A stretch of 64,000 nt of DNA, from the NCBI GenBank assembly GCA_949710005.1, contig OX453272.1:20065929-20129928 (forward strand). Reading direction: 5' to 3'. The notes under the pieces are model-generated. The model saw only the letters and a list, made by a program, of their open reading frames with translations. It was not told the origin of the DNA and did not search any database. The DNA is from Ricordea florida (taxonomy: Eukaryota; Cnidaria; Anthozoa; Corallimorpharia; Ricordeidae). Positions within the stretch are counted from its first letter, which is position 1, and the number at the start of each line of letters is the position of its first letter. The position numbers and the translations under genes are program-made. Below are positions 58,801 through 63,494 of the stretch, in pieces.

Positions 58801-61359
58801 GTTAAAAAATTCCATATAAAGTTATTCATACTTTACCAGCACCATTGCGCAAGACTGTCACCCTTTCGGAAAGGGCCACCATATCCCTCAATATCACAAG
58901 GTGCTGCAAAACAAAACATTTTGCCACACTTTTTAAAATTCCCCTCTCTGCCCTTTGCAATGGATGCTTGGCTGGATTGTATCACTGAAAAGAACTTGTA
59001 AAGGTCATTGATAATTATGCAATGACACGCTCAATGCACAATTTTCAGCTGGCAGCTGTGTGATTCTACCACTTGGCCTGTTGGAATGTGTGTCTCATGC
59101 AATTTTCGCAACACAGTAAAACTTCTATTTAGCAAATCCCCGATCAAACAGCCTCCCGTTGCAATGCATACACCTCTATTCAGTGGTCAGGGACAGTCAC
59201 TTGAATACTATTTTGGACAACTCCCTCTGTTAAAAACCTCTATTAAGCGGATGCCGGCCTGAATTTGCAATTTAGTATTGGATAATGTCCTTGAGAGATT
59301 TGATTAAATAGGATAATTCCATGCATTTAGCTATCAGCATACTGTTCATGACATGGATATCTCTATAATTATCACCCACAATCAAACTTTACCTAACCCT
59401 TGTTACAGCATAAAGAACTCGTTGAATGCTAATCGTTACCAAGGATTGCACATTTTTGCAAACCCTTGCAAGAAACAGAATTGGTAAGGGGAGCTTATGT
59501 AATTTTATGGCTACTATCATTCATAGAATATAATTTCTTCCATGGTAGGACTATGATAAAGTTTACTTACCAACTCTTCATCATCAAGAAAAGAAACCCA
59601 ACATTTTCTCAGATCACTTTCCATTTTTTTCCGATCATATGATAGCTATATTTTGCTCAAGACATCCTGATGTACCATCCCAGAAAACATTGATGTATAT
59701 TTTTTCTTTATTTGCTCTTTTTCAACTTGAATGCAAAAGTTTGTAATGTGTTTCACATATTAGCAAATGAAGACAGAAAGCTTTACACAGTTTGCAACTC
59801 TGTGTTAACAACAAAAAAACAGAAAAGAGAATTTTGAACATTTAATTTTGATACCCAGCAAATTCACTCAGGCCAGCGCTACCAGTTACGTTAAATCATA
59901 ACGTGCAAGAGCACCTGTAAAGCCCTTGGGTAACATTCAAATGCCAAAGCTGAAGTCATGTCCATGCAAATCAAGACGCCAGATTACATGGCAACAGAAT
60001 TACCTAGATCACAGGAAAAATGGCACTGCAAAATTCTGACCTTTGATGAAGATTACTGACACTGTACTTTTTGGTACCCATGGCAAATTGACTGAATTTT
60101 AATCAGACTGACCGTTTCTTGTTCCATGAGTAAGAGATCTCCACTGATCAAGTTTTGAAATGAATACAGGAGAAACTTAAGAACAATGTTCGCTTAACAG
60201 TTGGGCAGTTAATTATACTTAACATCCCTTAAGTCGCCAATAAAACGTCAAATATACTTACCTTTTTAACAAGTATTGTGGGGATAGTTTATAAAGAAAC
60301 TGGTGCTGCGTCGGTGGGAAATGAAAACACACGAAATTGGGTAAATCAAACGAGTTGATTAAGTAAGTTATACCACCGTAAGGTAAAAGGGAGGTGCTGA
60401 CGTTTCGCGCGTTAGCCCTTCGTCGGAGCGAATGAGAGGATTGTGGGTTACGTTCAATTTATATAGAGAAGTTTGGAGCCATGCTATTGGTGGAACCATA
60501 GCTGTGTGTGAATGGGAGCGTATAAATTAGATAAATGATTAAATGAATGAGAAACGTTCGTTGATACCGTGGGGATTAAGAGAACCGAGCTGGAAGATAA
60601 ACTTCTGTTCTAGGTTTTTACGGCTTTCCGTGTTGCCCTGATGCAAAACTTGCCCTTTCATCCACAACACAGATAAAATAGCAGGACCTAAACGATCATT
60701 TAAAATCACCGACCGTTTCACATGCACTTCCGCCAATGTTATCTATTGCATAAAATGCACCTTATGCAAGAAGATATACATCGGCGAGACCGGAAGAAGT
60801 TTAGGTGAACGTTTCCGCGAACATCTGCGTGACGTCGAACGAAATGACAAAGATGCATCTAAACCTGTAGCGCGACACCTTAATCTGCCTAACCACTCCA
60901 CTCACAACATTGCGGTATGTGGACTTTCCGTACATCAGGGCAACACGGAAAGCCGTAAAAACCTAGAACAGAAGTTTATCTTCCAGCTCGGTTCTCTTAA
61001 GCCCCACGGTATCAACGAACGTTTCTCATTCATTTAATCATTCATCTAATTTATTCACTTCCATTCACACACTGCTATGGTTCCACCAGTAGCATGGCTC
61101 CAAACTTCTCTATATACTTCTCTATAGAGGGCTAACGCGCGAAACGTCAGCACCTTCCTTTTACCTTACGGTGGTACAACTTACTTAATCAACTCGTTTG
61201 ATTTACCCAATTTCTCGTACTTACCTTTTTAGTCTGGTATACAGTGATGACGATGGAAACCACGGAGACAGCTAAAATGGCCACTGCATAATAGTAATAT
61301 TCATCGGTAGACCACAAAATAATACTACAAAACTGGAACACATAAAAGGGATCTGCAAC
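16741..61359 (-). CDS. ATP13A-like: P5B-type ATPase (ATP13A family), eight internal exons
   Basis: P5B ATPases are membrane pumps of the endo-lysosomal system; characterised members move polyamines and related cations. Exons, 5' to 3' on the minus strand: 61359-61225, 58903-58837, 53139-53008, 52202-52014, 47194-47084, 42590-42544, 18811-18666 and 16783-16741. They sum to 870 nt (290 codons) with every splice phase compatible and GT/AG at each junction. Encoded landmarks in order: M1/M2 hairpin with [22 protein letters not shown]3, PPALP in M4 (the P5B signature; P5A has PPELP) and FDK with the phosphorylated Asp. N-terminal exons and the rest of the P and N domains lie outside the window. 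Introns range from 0.8 to 23.7 kb and are filled with transposons. Confidence 0.95.
16885..17500 (-). repeat. dispersed ~640-bp repeat with Crypton-like exon, copy 2
   Basis: Diverged copy of 5236-5876, starting with GAGGTGAATATTTGTTTCAG and CAGTATATACTACAACAGTG. Its right end no longer shows the TATATAC palindrome clearly. It sits in the intron downstream of exon g, close to exon h. Confidence 0.75.
17269..17380 (-). pseudogene. Crypton-type recombinase first exon, copy 2
   Basis: Open from ATG 17380: [20 protein letters not shown], then [18 protein letters not shown], ending at the donor AAAG|GTATGG. It has the same length and frame as copy 1, with about a dozen amino-acid differences and no stop. 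Confidence 0.5.
17500..18490. other. intronic, no feature recognised
   Basis: ATP13A intron sequence, AT-rich, without a coding-like frame or clear repeat. Confidence 0.55.
18500..18632 (+). mobile_element. tRNA-derived SINE fragment
   Basis: B-box GGGTTCGAATCCC at 18532-18544 with upstream A-box-like sequence, then TTCAGGCCTGAG, a T-run, and a body AGGCTTTAATTTCACAGCTG recurring at 43020. The layout (tRNA head, T-rich link, conserved body) is that of a tRNA-derived SINE common in corals, from memory. Confidence 0.7.
18666..18811 (-). CDS. ATP13A-like: ATP13A exon g (M4)
   Basis: 146 nt. Acceptor CCCTAG|ATG and donor TCTAG|GTATGT. Encodes [15 protein letters not shown] then [20 protein letters not shown] and ends NPS plus two bases of Arg. 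PPALP is the M4 ion-path motif of P5B pumps. The ATG at the exon start is internal, since the previous exon ends in phase 0 and joins as VIQG-MSAG. Confidence 0.95.
19845..20212 (-). mobile_element. tRNA-derived SINE, near complete
   Basis: On the minus strand the head has an A-box (TAGATTAGTTGGTAGAGCAC) and a B-box (CGGGTTTAAACCCGGGTC). A ~300-bp body follows, with GTGGGACGTTAAAACAACCC near 19980. The body text resembles a SINE I remember as abundant in corals. It lies in the intron upstream of ATP13A exon g. Confidence 0.7.
20220..21025. other. intronic, no feature recognised
   Basis: No coding-like frame. It merges on the right into the dispersed repeat at 21027. Confidence 0.5.
21027..21178 (+). 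repeat. ~150-bp dispersed repeat, copy 1
   Basis: Matches 38739-38890 in the same orientation (sharing GAACGGATGAGGTCAAATGG), with about ten differences by eye. Both copies border pieces of retroelement B, so this repeat may belong to its terminal regions. Confidence 0.75.
21178..21492 (-). mobile_element. CR1-like element B: C-terminal piece and 3' tail
   Basis: Minus strand reads VPYGKHSL, then after a stop [20 protein letters not shown] and [15 protein letters not shown], the conserved C-terminus of CR1-like ORF2 proteins. It ends in AATAAAGTTTATCATCATC. It continues element B, whose RT ends at 23543 with FSTPSYN; the junction reads [11 protein letters not shown] as expected. Confidence 0.75.
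22184..23098 (-). CDS. 304-aa charged protein with 19-residue tandem repeats
   Basis: An N-terminal ~50 residues ([15 protein letters not shown], then [13 protein letters not shown]) are followed by about eleven repeats of [19 protein letters not shown] (57 bp each) and a short tail ending [10 protein letters not shown]. The repeat should form a long charged helix. Two sub-versions alternate (ERREAERLR and ECREAERLC), giving a 114-bp higher-order unit. Similar Arg/Glu-rich arrays precede Helitron or other transposon proteins in cnidarians, from memory. Other frames over the repeat are also open only because 57 is a multiple of 3; this frame alone extends through non-repeat sequence. Function unknown. 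Confidence 0.5.
   Translation of the reverse strand: MLLSTNSSKENIICRTQGSGEEQRERKRKAAKINWGRLSEEDRQRRRARERERRRNYSEERRQAERVRARENRQNVNEERREGERLRAVENRQNCSEECREAERLCAVENRQNFSEERREAKRLRAVENRQNCSEECREAERLCAVENRQNFSEERREAERLRAVENRQNCSEECRESERLCAVENRQNCSEERREAERLRAVENRQNCSEECREAERLCAVENRQNFSEERREAERLRAVEKRQNCSEERREAERLCAVENRQNCSEERREAERLRAVENRQNCSEERRDTLLKAMQERNLGS
22232..22885. repeat. 57-bp minisatellite, ~11 units, with 114-bp higher order
   Basis: Unit boundary CACAGCACGGAGTCTTTCCG alternates with CACAGCACAGAGTCTTTCCG, and TACAAT with TAAAAT. The regular alternation means the array grew by duplicating a two-unit block. Confidence 0.95.
23543..25373 (-). pseudogene. CR1-like element B: reverse transcriptase domain
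   Basis: Starts with VPWHIG, frameshifts to [20 protein letters not shown], then the long frame at 24052-25194 encodes RT blocks: [57 protein letters not shown] and MYAEDHQIY. The catalytic YADD is changed to YAED, so this copy would be inactive. Thumb (SLNLLGVTI) and connection ([14 protein letters not shown]) remain in broken frames to 23543. The 5' half is on the far side of element A. Confidence 0.85.
25374..26242 (+). pseudogene. CR1 element A ORF1: coiled coil plus SGNH/GDSL esterase domain
   Basis: The start reads [20 protein letters not shown], stop, [18 protein letters not shown], a coiled coil. A basic linker leads to the esterase: VGDSILKN (nucleophile Ser), [10 protein letters not shown] and [10 protein letters not shown] run of eight T near 25751 has one base too many and breaks the frame between REGFF and VGDSIL. 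The esterase frame itself (25760-26242) is open to a clean stop. Such esterase ORF1 proteins are known for CR1-clade elements. Probably 5' truncated at 25374, inside element B. Confidence 0.88.
26330..26603 (+). pseudogene. CR1 element A: endonuclease, first part
   Basis: Frame begins [20 protein letters not shown], then [20 protein letters not shown]: the start of an APE-type endonuclease with Asn and Glu active-site residues. A stop interrupts after [23 protein letters not shown] then reaches the TTAA insertion site. Confidence 0.85.
29030..29300 (-). pseudogene. P2X7-like C-terminal domain remnant in element C
   Basis: Minus-strand frame reads [20 protein letters not shown], and after an in-frame stop [20 protein letters not shown]. 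This matches the pattern (AYRQYVLWRYGYLG..NR..P.C) of the P2X7-receptor intracellular domain, which cnidarian genomes have in many transposon-linked genes (from memory). Two stops show decay. Confidence 0.6.
30300..30411 (-). pseudogene. Cys-rich (CxC) motif remnant in element C
   Basis: Reads [20 protein letters not shown] then [11 protein letters not shown]. It resembles a CXC-type zinc-binding motif ([27 protein letters not shown]) with two Cys replaced. It lies upstream of the P2X7-like piece on the same strand, so both may have been exons of one gene. Confidence 0.45.
30807..31260 (+). pseudogene. CR1 element A: endonuclease, second part
   Basis: Continues the endonuclease: [41 protein letters not shown] and GISDHSLL, the last holding the conserved SDH active-site motif. 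Stops and a frameshift near 31017-31070 interrupt it. Confidence 0.88.
31260..33048 (+). pseudogene. CR1 element A: reverse transcriptase
   Basis: RT blocks in order: [26 protein letters not shown], then after a small deletion [38 protein letters not shown] and KMFADDTNI with intact FADD. Then [20 protein letters not shown], and FDIL directly at the TTAA of element D. At least two frameshifts (near 32110-32180 and 32810). Confidence 0.9.
35561..35678. mobile_element. 118-bp hairpin MITE inside element D
   Basis: Ends TAACCTGCGATCAGGCGA and the complement. The centre is T- and A-rich with TTTTTTG/CAAAAAA tracts that also pair. Flanked by the 9-bp duplication TAGGAAACG (35552-35560 and 35679-35687). 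A 9-bp duplication suggests Mutator-like mobilisation. Confidence 0.9.
36240..36885. repeat. inner part of element D, with an imperfect inverted repeat
   Basis: TTGATCCGAGATC...AAAGAAACC at about 36727-36770 pairs with GGTTCCTTTGATG...TCTCGGATCA at about 36797-36838. The GC-rich stretch at 36330-36500 gives two overlapping minus-strand frames without recognisable content. Confidence 0.4.
37714..37819. mobile_element. 106-bp hairpin MITE at the edge of element D
   Basis: Ends TAGTCTCCCTCGCAGCCG and the complement, with arms of about 50 bp around a four-base centre. The 9-bp target duplication CTCTTAAAT (37705-37713 and 37820-37828) overlaps the last three bases of element D plus its TTAA, so it inserted after D. 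Confidence 0.93.
37820..38254 (+). pseudogene. CR1 element A: ORF2 C-terminus and 3' tail
   Basis: Reads [33 protein letters not shown] and [18 protein letters not shown], to a stop at 38142, then a short 3' UTR, AATAAAGG and six to seven ATGT units. This last part of the frame is open. Confidence 0.9.
38255..38718 (-). pseudogene. CR1-like element B: endonuclease end
   Basis: Minus strand reads [38 protein letters not shown] and [17 protein letters not shown], the last third of an APE-type endonuclease with the SDH motif. It stops at the (ATGT)n tail of element A; VPWHIG in element B resumes at 25373. Residues upstream of about 38470 are not recognisable. Confidence 0.8.
38739..38890 (+). 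repeat. ~150-bp dispersed repeat, copy 2
   Basis: Second copy of 21027-21178 (GGGATGGAAATGAATGGAA through AGCAAAAGAAAATTTAAG). Confidence 0.75.
38900..39600. other. intronic, no gene recognised
   Basis: Contains AACTCGTGAAT...ACGAGTTA near 39273-39306, which resembles a hairpin at 10518-10555. Nothing coding is recognised. Confidence 0.45.
39600..40690 (+). pseudogene. Helitron N-terminal region remnant (DUF6570-like)
   Basis: Broken frames. First a Lys/Tyr-rich stretch with [15 protein letters not shown] and, at 40001-40330, [20 protein letters not shown]. Then [20 protein letters not shown] and [13 protein letters not shown] (40410-40540), and in another frame [20 protein letters not shown] then CLPRP (40597-40670). 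These are the Cys/His motif and following blocks found N-terminal to Helitron Rep-helicase proteins. No Rep or helicase part is present. Confidence 0.75.
40700..41850 (+). pseudogene. L1/Tx1-like retrotransposon 3' end (RT zinc-binding region)
   Basis: Reads [52 protein letters not shown], then [20 protein letters not shown] and [20 protein letters not shown], the zf-RVT CxxC...HxxxxC domain of L1/Tx1-type ORF2. The 3' end is (AAT)n at about 41825-41856. It directly abuts the Helitron remnant. Confidence 0.82.
42544..42590 (-). CDS. ATP13A-like: ATP13A exon f (M3, second half)
   Basis: A 47-nt micro-exon. Acceptor GAAACAG|CA and donor AAGGG|GTAAGT. With one base from the previous exon it encodes [16 protein letters not shown], a hydrophobic segment of M3, and ends in phase 0. 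The next exon is 23.7 kb downstream. Confidence 0.92.
43018..43085 (+). mobile_element. SINE body fragment
   Basis: Repeats the body of the SINE at 18570-18632 (AGGCTTTAATTTCACAGCTG, then TTAAGTTGTG and CATAACTGTGATGAT). The tRNA head is missing. Confidence 0.7.
43680..43780. repeat. three ~42-bp terminal repeats (left arm)
   Basis: TTATGAATATTTAATTAGGG followed by CGTGGTCAAAAATGG occurs three times on the left. The right arm (about 46415-46480) has two copies in inverse orientation. Confidence 0.9.
44069..45298 (-). CDS. putative major capsid protein of a polinton/adintovirus-like element, 409 aa
   Basis: One uninterrupted frame from ATG 45298 to the stop at 44069, unusual in a window full of decayed elements. 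Features: [20 protein letters not shown] near residue 50, [20 protein letters not shown] near 92, a KLRTNAGDK loop near 135, and a beta-rich C-terminal half ending KSNLKEIIY. From memory it resembles the C. elegans F54H12.2-type and cnidarian proteins linked to Mavericks, taken as double-jelly-roll capsid proteins. There are no introns. It is shorter than many polinton capsid proteins. No polinton polymerase, integrase, ATPase or protease lies beside it. Confidence 0.6.
   Translation of the reverse strand: MATIPANIDPNRVPRVLRGLKAEASLNRITFTPSSANPGQTLYVKIPKLLENMVIVPGSVYLIFDLNVSGHKDNTLVNNVGRNLISRLRVLFGGEVLHDTDRFDLFQTYHDLYLSKTERRDRLRQGISSENMRKLRTNAGDKNTSNAKEVNLTAIHSTRYAIPLDHSILRDHGVFYHRAFTDSLRFEITLAPVDDIVVYSNTETPPNYTMKKIELEYSCISSDYLANQALASYQVEKGFTYEHILLDKVFKVSRANDGLIREHINISRRSMKGILCLFTDDYAPGKRDSESFVNPGIASIKISLDGRPNQLYSNGMVPTDLWRSAIKRFGMNDSIQEGDFYRDKFALWIDLRSYPDNEIHGNGYSNTRGGITLEMTRQKGGTGTITCYMFLVADAVMVVEKSNLKEIIY
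45326..45556 (+). pseudogene. small one-helix membrane protein gene, 3' end replaced
   Basis: Divergent from the capsid-like gene, 27 bp away. Reads [20 protein letters not shown], a hydrophobic segment, then [20 protein letters not shown] and [10 protein letters not shown]. After RIGH it runs into the inverted capsid copy (ASQVII, stop). The arms end [10 protein letters not shown] instead, which is presumably the native terminus. It could be a minor virion or membrane component; that is inference from position only. Confidence 0.5.
45545..46110 (+). pseudogene. inverted second copy of the capsid-like gene 3' half
   Basis: Plus-strand reading starts [20 protein letters not shown] and is otherwise identical to the last ~190 residues of the 44069-45298 protein; one Gln/Glu difference is visible. 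No start codon or 5' half. Confidence 0.88.
46222..46382 (+). pseudogene. C-terminal part of the small membrane protein gene (right arm)
   Basis: Begins at [15 protein letters not shown] and ends [10 protein letters not shown] followed by a stop. The same text is on the minus strand of the left arm near 43804-43957. The N-terminal ~24 codons are missing in both arms. Confidence 0.7.
47084..47194 (-). CDS. ATP13A-like: ATP13A exon e (post-actuator to M3)
   Basis: 111 nt. Acceptor TCAACAG|GT, donor GCTAG|GTAAGT. Encodes [20 protein letters not shown] then [17 protein letters not shown], the conserved stretch that links the actuator domain to M3. Phases 1 and 1. Confidence 0.95.
47195..52013. 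other. ATP13A intron, mostly unrecognised
   Basis: Frames at 48419-48935 are basic ([20 protein letters not shown]) and may be a transposon-protein remnant, but no family is evident. No other repeat or coding signal was recognised in these 4.8 kb. Confidence 0.4.
52014..52202 (-). CDS. ATP13A-like: ATP13A exon d (actuator domain, second half)
   Basis: 189 nt. Acceptor TTGGCAG|GT, donor AGGACAG|GTAACA. Encodes [20 protein letters not shown], a variable loop, then [20 protein letters not shown] and VVIRTG. The Thr-Gly of TGES comes from exon c. Upstream in-frame residues (MMGLLA) are intronic. Confidence 0.96.
53008..53139 (-). CDS. ATP13A-like: ATP13A exon c (actuator domain, first half)
   Basis: 132 nt. 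Acceptor TACACAG|TAC, donor CTGACAG|GTACAG. Encodes [20 protein letters not shown], then [20 protein letters not shown] and SMLTG. Ends in phase 1, so the TGES dephosphorylation loop is split between exons c and d. Confidence 0.96.
53405..53900 (-). mobile_element. CR1-like retrotransposon 3' end
   Basis: Minus strand reads [20 protein letters not shown] then [19 protein letters not shown] and MCPKCRR, a typical ORF2 C-terminus, with a 3' tail of (AAAT)n at 53408-53430. A frameshift lies upstream. It is in the ATP13A intron between exons b and c. Confidence 0.7.
54000..54769. other. intronic, one unassigned frame
   Basis: Plus-strand frame 54207-54443 (78 residues, Lys/Glu-rich) and following Lys-rich broken frames to 54760 could be an element remnant. 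No family recognised. Confidence 0.35.
54770..54846 (+). repeat. interspersed repeat, plus copy
   Basis: AACCTCGTTCCCAGGGTCCT with flanks GGTTGCGGCTGGTCACGTG. Its translation gives the [20 protein letters not shown] strings that I remember as recurring in predicted coral proteins. Confidence 0.75.
55180..55860. repeat. about three diverged ~210-bp tandem repeats
   Basis: GATGTCGTTGTTGTCAAGTT (55257), GATGTTGTTGCTGTCAAGTT (55472) and a weaker third copy near 55679 recur with similar following text (GCAAGAG.ATNGAATGACC and GATTTTGCCGA). No open frame. Confidence 0.6.
55987..56066 (-). repeat. interspersed repeat, inverted copy
   Basis: Inverse of 54770-54846, 1.14 kb away. The pair may be termini of one element enclosing the tandem repeats, or two insertions. 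Confidence 0.75.
56584..57180 (+). pseudogene. Crypton-type tyrosine recombinase, catalytic-domain fragment
   Basis: Reads [20 protein letters not shown] (box I region), [40 protein letters not shown] and [15 protein letters not shown], a stop, then [24 protein letters not shown] is the HxxR of box II. The order and spacing match the DUF3504 proteins (ZMYM2/QRICH1/KCTD1-like) derived from Cryptons. The N-terminal MASRF domain and the catalytic Tyr region are not seen here. Confidence 0.8.
57190..58830. other. ATP13A intron, nothing recognised
   Basis: Short frames only. Decayed continuation of the recombinase may extend to about 57300, but I cannot align it. Confidence 0.45.
58837..58903 (-). 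CDS. ATP13A-like: ATP13A exon b
   Basis: 67-nt exon. Acceptor TTTTGCAG|CAC, donor GCTG|GTAAAG. Encodes [20 protein letters not shown] then GA plus one base. It fits the family segment between M2 and the actuator domain (LRDMVA). Too short to be found by ORF calling. Confidence 0.92.
58905..60330. other. ATP13A intron, nothing recognised
   Basis: No coding frame or repeat recognised. A strong donor consensus AAAAAG|GTAAGTATA occurs on the minus strand at 60262/60261. Confidence 0.5.
60332..61214 (+). mobile_element. Penelope-like element 2, 5'-truncated, with inverted 3'-end copy
   Basis: The 3' end (60933-61214) is repeated inverted at 60332-60642. Together with the plus-strand endonuclease remnant this gives the same layout as PLE 1. 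The shared tail contains GCTAACGCGCGAAACGTCAGC, which resembles the hammerhead-like motif of PLE ends but lacks an intact CUGANGA core. The right edge is about 10 nt from the splice donor of ATP13A exon a. Confidence 0.85.
60642..61037 (+). pseudogene. PLE GIY-YIG endonuclease, C-terminal fragment
   Basis: 131 open codons to the TAA at 61037: CKTCPFIHN (Cys cluster), [20 protein letters not shown] (both GIY-YIG halves), [19 protein letters not shown], and the end INERFSFI. No start codon, because the element is truncated where the inverted arm begins. The motif order differs from PLE 1, so it belongs to another PLE lineage. Confidence 0.88.
61225..61359 (-). CDS. ATP13A-like: ATP13A exon a (M1/M2)
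   Basis: 135 nt, phase 0 at both ends. Acceptor TTTGCAG|GT, donor AAAAAG|GTAAGTACG. Encodes [40 protein letters not shown] and YQTKK, two membrane segments. The [10 protein letters not shown] loop is characteristic of P5B ATPases. Earlier exons must lie to the right, beyond what I could recognise before the window ends. Confidence 0.96.
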
Positions 61360-62055
61360 CTGCAAATTAAATAAATACAGTATGTTCAACAGGATAATTT
61401 CAAAATTGAGATTTTCCTCCTCTTTGTAAGAATACGATAAGAACCAGCTTTATCACACAATTTGAATACAAGATTTCCATTACAGTGTATAGGGTTTGTG
61501 GGAATGTATAATCATCCTCAAACATGTTAGGTAACTAAAACAGTTTTGATTGTACAACACAAAAGAAGCAAGCAAAATAAAAAAAATTCTTTGCTACGAA
61601 TGCAAGAAAGAGGCTAATAAGCAATAATTTCATTCAGCTTGAACAAATGCAAAATGTTGAGGGCAAACAAGTAGGGAAACATTTAGTAGATGCAATTAGG
61701 GCATCCTGAGACAGGCCCCTAAACCAATTAAATTTTTCTAACCAACCCCAACCAGAATCAACTGAAAATAACCGCCCACCCCTCCAAACCAATTAAATTT
61801 TTATAACCAAACCAACCAGAACCCACGGGGAGCAGCATAAACCCCACCAGAATCAACCGGGGATAACCCCCCACCCCTGATTTTGCATAAACTTAACATC
61901 TATTCTATATGATTATCCTGGGGCAACTTTTTAAATCCAATCACCAACCCCAGCCGTAAAGATAAAACCCATACCTGTGGAAATCTGCATCAAACTCCGC
62001 TCGCAATTTTGCATTAATTTAATATCTATTACTTGTGATTATCATAAGTTAGTTA
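61360..62055. other. non-coding, nothing recognised
   Basis: A short internal duplication (AACCAATTAAATTTTT twice near 61722-61803) is visible. No ATP13A exon was found. Confidence 0.5.
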
Positions 62056-62667
62056 ATGAAAAGCCAACCAGAAAACACTATGGATCAGCCAATTTCCGAA
62101 ATAAACGTCCCAGTTTTAAGACCAACACCACCAATAACTACTAACCAAAGCACATTACGACGAGTAACTGAAAGACGTTCTCATGAAACTAGACGCAGAA
62201 TTAGAGAATTTACTGATTGGCTTCTGTCTTATATTCCACCCCCAATACAAAGTAACGTTGATCGAAGAGTGAAAGACTTAAAAAAGAGGATAGATCAACT
62301 ATACAAAAATTACTATAATCCATCTGATTATGTCCTCAGAGAGCACCAAACACCGTTAAAAAAGTATCTTAGGAATTATAGGGTCGATGGTGATAGAGCT
62401 GATGCTAAATCATTTATGGCAAAAATACGATTATCTGTTTTAAATACTATTAGGAATATGAATAATCCAGTGAAATTAAGATTCATATCAACATGCCGTT
62501 TTACATTAGACATACCTAATAAAGAACCCGAAGAAATGTTTCCCGGCTTTAATGGTGGAAAACCTATATTAATCACTGACTCAGATAATATAATGACTAT
62601 AATCGATGAAATATTTAAAATAGTCTTAGCGAAAATACCGGAATTCGAAACTGAAGGAACAGGATAG
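62056..62667 (+). CDS. polinton-type protein upstream of DNA polymerase B, N-terminal part
   Basis: 203 codons: basic start with ERRSHETRRRIREFTDWLLS, then DGDRADAKSFMAKIRLSVLN and a segment on RFISTCRFTLDIPNKEPEEM. In polinton/Maverick and related elements this type of region precedes the family B polymerase on the same frame. A stop follows at 62667 (GTG, stop), after which the frame RFVNVEYFDLQVVKSDP continues, so a single stop separates it from the next piece. Confidence 0.55.
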   Translation: MKSQPENTMDQPISEINVPVLRPTPPITTNQSTLRRVTERRSHETRRRIREFTDWLLSYIPPPIQSNVDRRVKDLKKRIDQLYKNYYNPSDYVLREHQTPLKKYLRNYRVDGDRADAKSFMAKIRLSVLNTIRNMNNPVKLRFISTCRFTLDIPNKEPEEMFPGFNGGKPILITDSDNIMTIIDEIFKIVLAKIPEFETEGTG

Positions 62668-63107
62668 AGATTTGTTAATGTAGAGTATTTTGATTTGCAA
62701 GTTGTTAAATCGGACCCAATCTCAGGTAGCAGTTTTATCCAATTACCCAAATTTATTGCGGACAAAAAAGTGGTAATTAATGTCAAAAATTTAAATGATA
62801 ACGAGTATTTTAAATGGGCTATTACATCAGCAGTTTATCAAACAAAAATCCATCAAGAAAGATTAACCTCGAAAGTGATAGAAAATTCCAAAAAAATTAA
62901 CTGGGATTATATCAAGTTTCCAACAAAATTACAAGACATAGCTTAATTCGAGAAACATAACCCATATTCAATTAATGTTATTGGGTATAATGATCAAAAA
63001 ATAATTAAATAAGAAAAACAATAGACTATTGGCAAATGATCAATATATACATTTACTATTAATAACAAATGAAAAAACTAACAATTATTGTTGTATTAAA
63101 GATTTTA
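62668..63107 (+). pseudogene. polinton PolB-upstream domain, broken
   Basis: FDLQVVKSDPISGSSFIQLP, VVINVKNLNDNEYFKWAITS and IKFPTKLQDIA, then after frameshifts HLLLITNEKTNNYCCIKDF. These blocks (xINVKNxDNxCFKWAV, KDIxKFEK, LLIxNExxxHYCxIKD) are what I remember just before the Zn-finger and polymerase of polinton-like proteins. The polymerase itself is absent; sequence changes to the Crypton-like piece near 63110. Confidence 0.65.
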
Positions 63108-63276
63108 TCACATGCAGGGCAAAATTACTGAACGCTGATTGGCTTAGACAGAGGGCATTTTTTCTTAATCACGAGGGCACTTTAGGTAATCAAGAGGGCA
63201 TGATTACTTGCTGCTGATTGGTCATCAGTTGCTTGGCAACGAAGCGTTATTGCTGATGAATTTTTTTGCAACAATG

Positions 63277-63492
63277 GCTTCCCGTTTCGTGGAAGCCGAC
63301 GGAACCTTAATTGAGGGACTAAAGCACGCTAGCGAGAACAAAAACACTAAACTAAGTACTGTCTATTGGACCGGCGTTTTCAAACAATGGGCTGTAACAT
63401 GGGGAAAAAAGGAGGAAATTGAGAGCTACGAAGTGTCACAGCTGAACGAAGCGCTCGCCCAATTTTTCGCAGAGCTGAAAACTCACCTCTGA
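63277..63492 (+). pseudogene. Crypton-type recombinase N-terminal domain
   Basis: From ATG 63277: MASRFVEADGTLIEGLKHAS, ENKNTKLSTVYWTGVFKQWA and SYEVSQLNEALAQFFAEL. This is the SAM-like core-binding domain of DUF3504/Crypton proteins (MASRF...NKNTKxSTxYW...LDEALAQFYAEL). The frame stops right where the catalytic domain should begin. Confidence 0.75.
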
Positions 63493-63494
63493 AA

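Noticed and set aside
60255..60275. Strong 5' splice-site consensus AAAAAG|GTAAGTATA on the minus strand
   Set aside because: No acceptor and no conserved residues precede it, and exons a and b already join in phase. Treated as a cryptic site.
60400..60440. Possible second hammerhead in the PLE 2 tails (CGAAACGTC with a GGGC/GCGC stem)
   Set aside because: The CUGANGA core is altered (CCGACGA on one arm, absent on the other) and there is an extra base before stem II, so it does not meet the hammerhead consensus.
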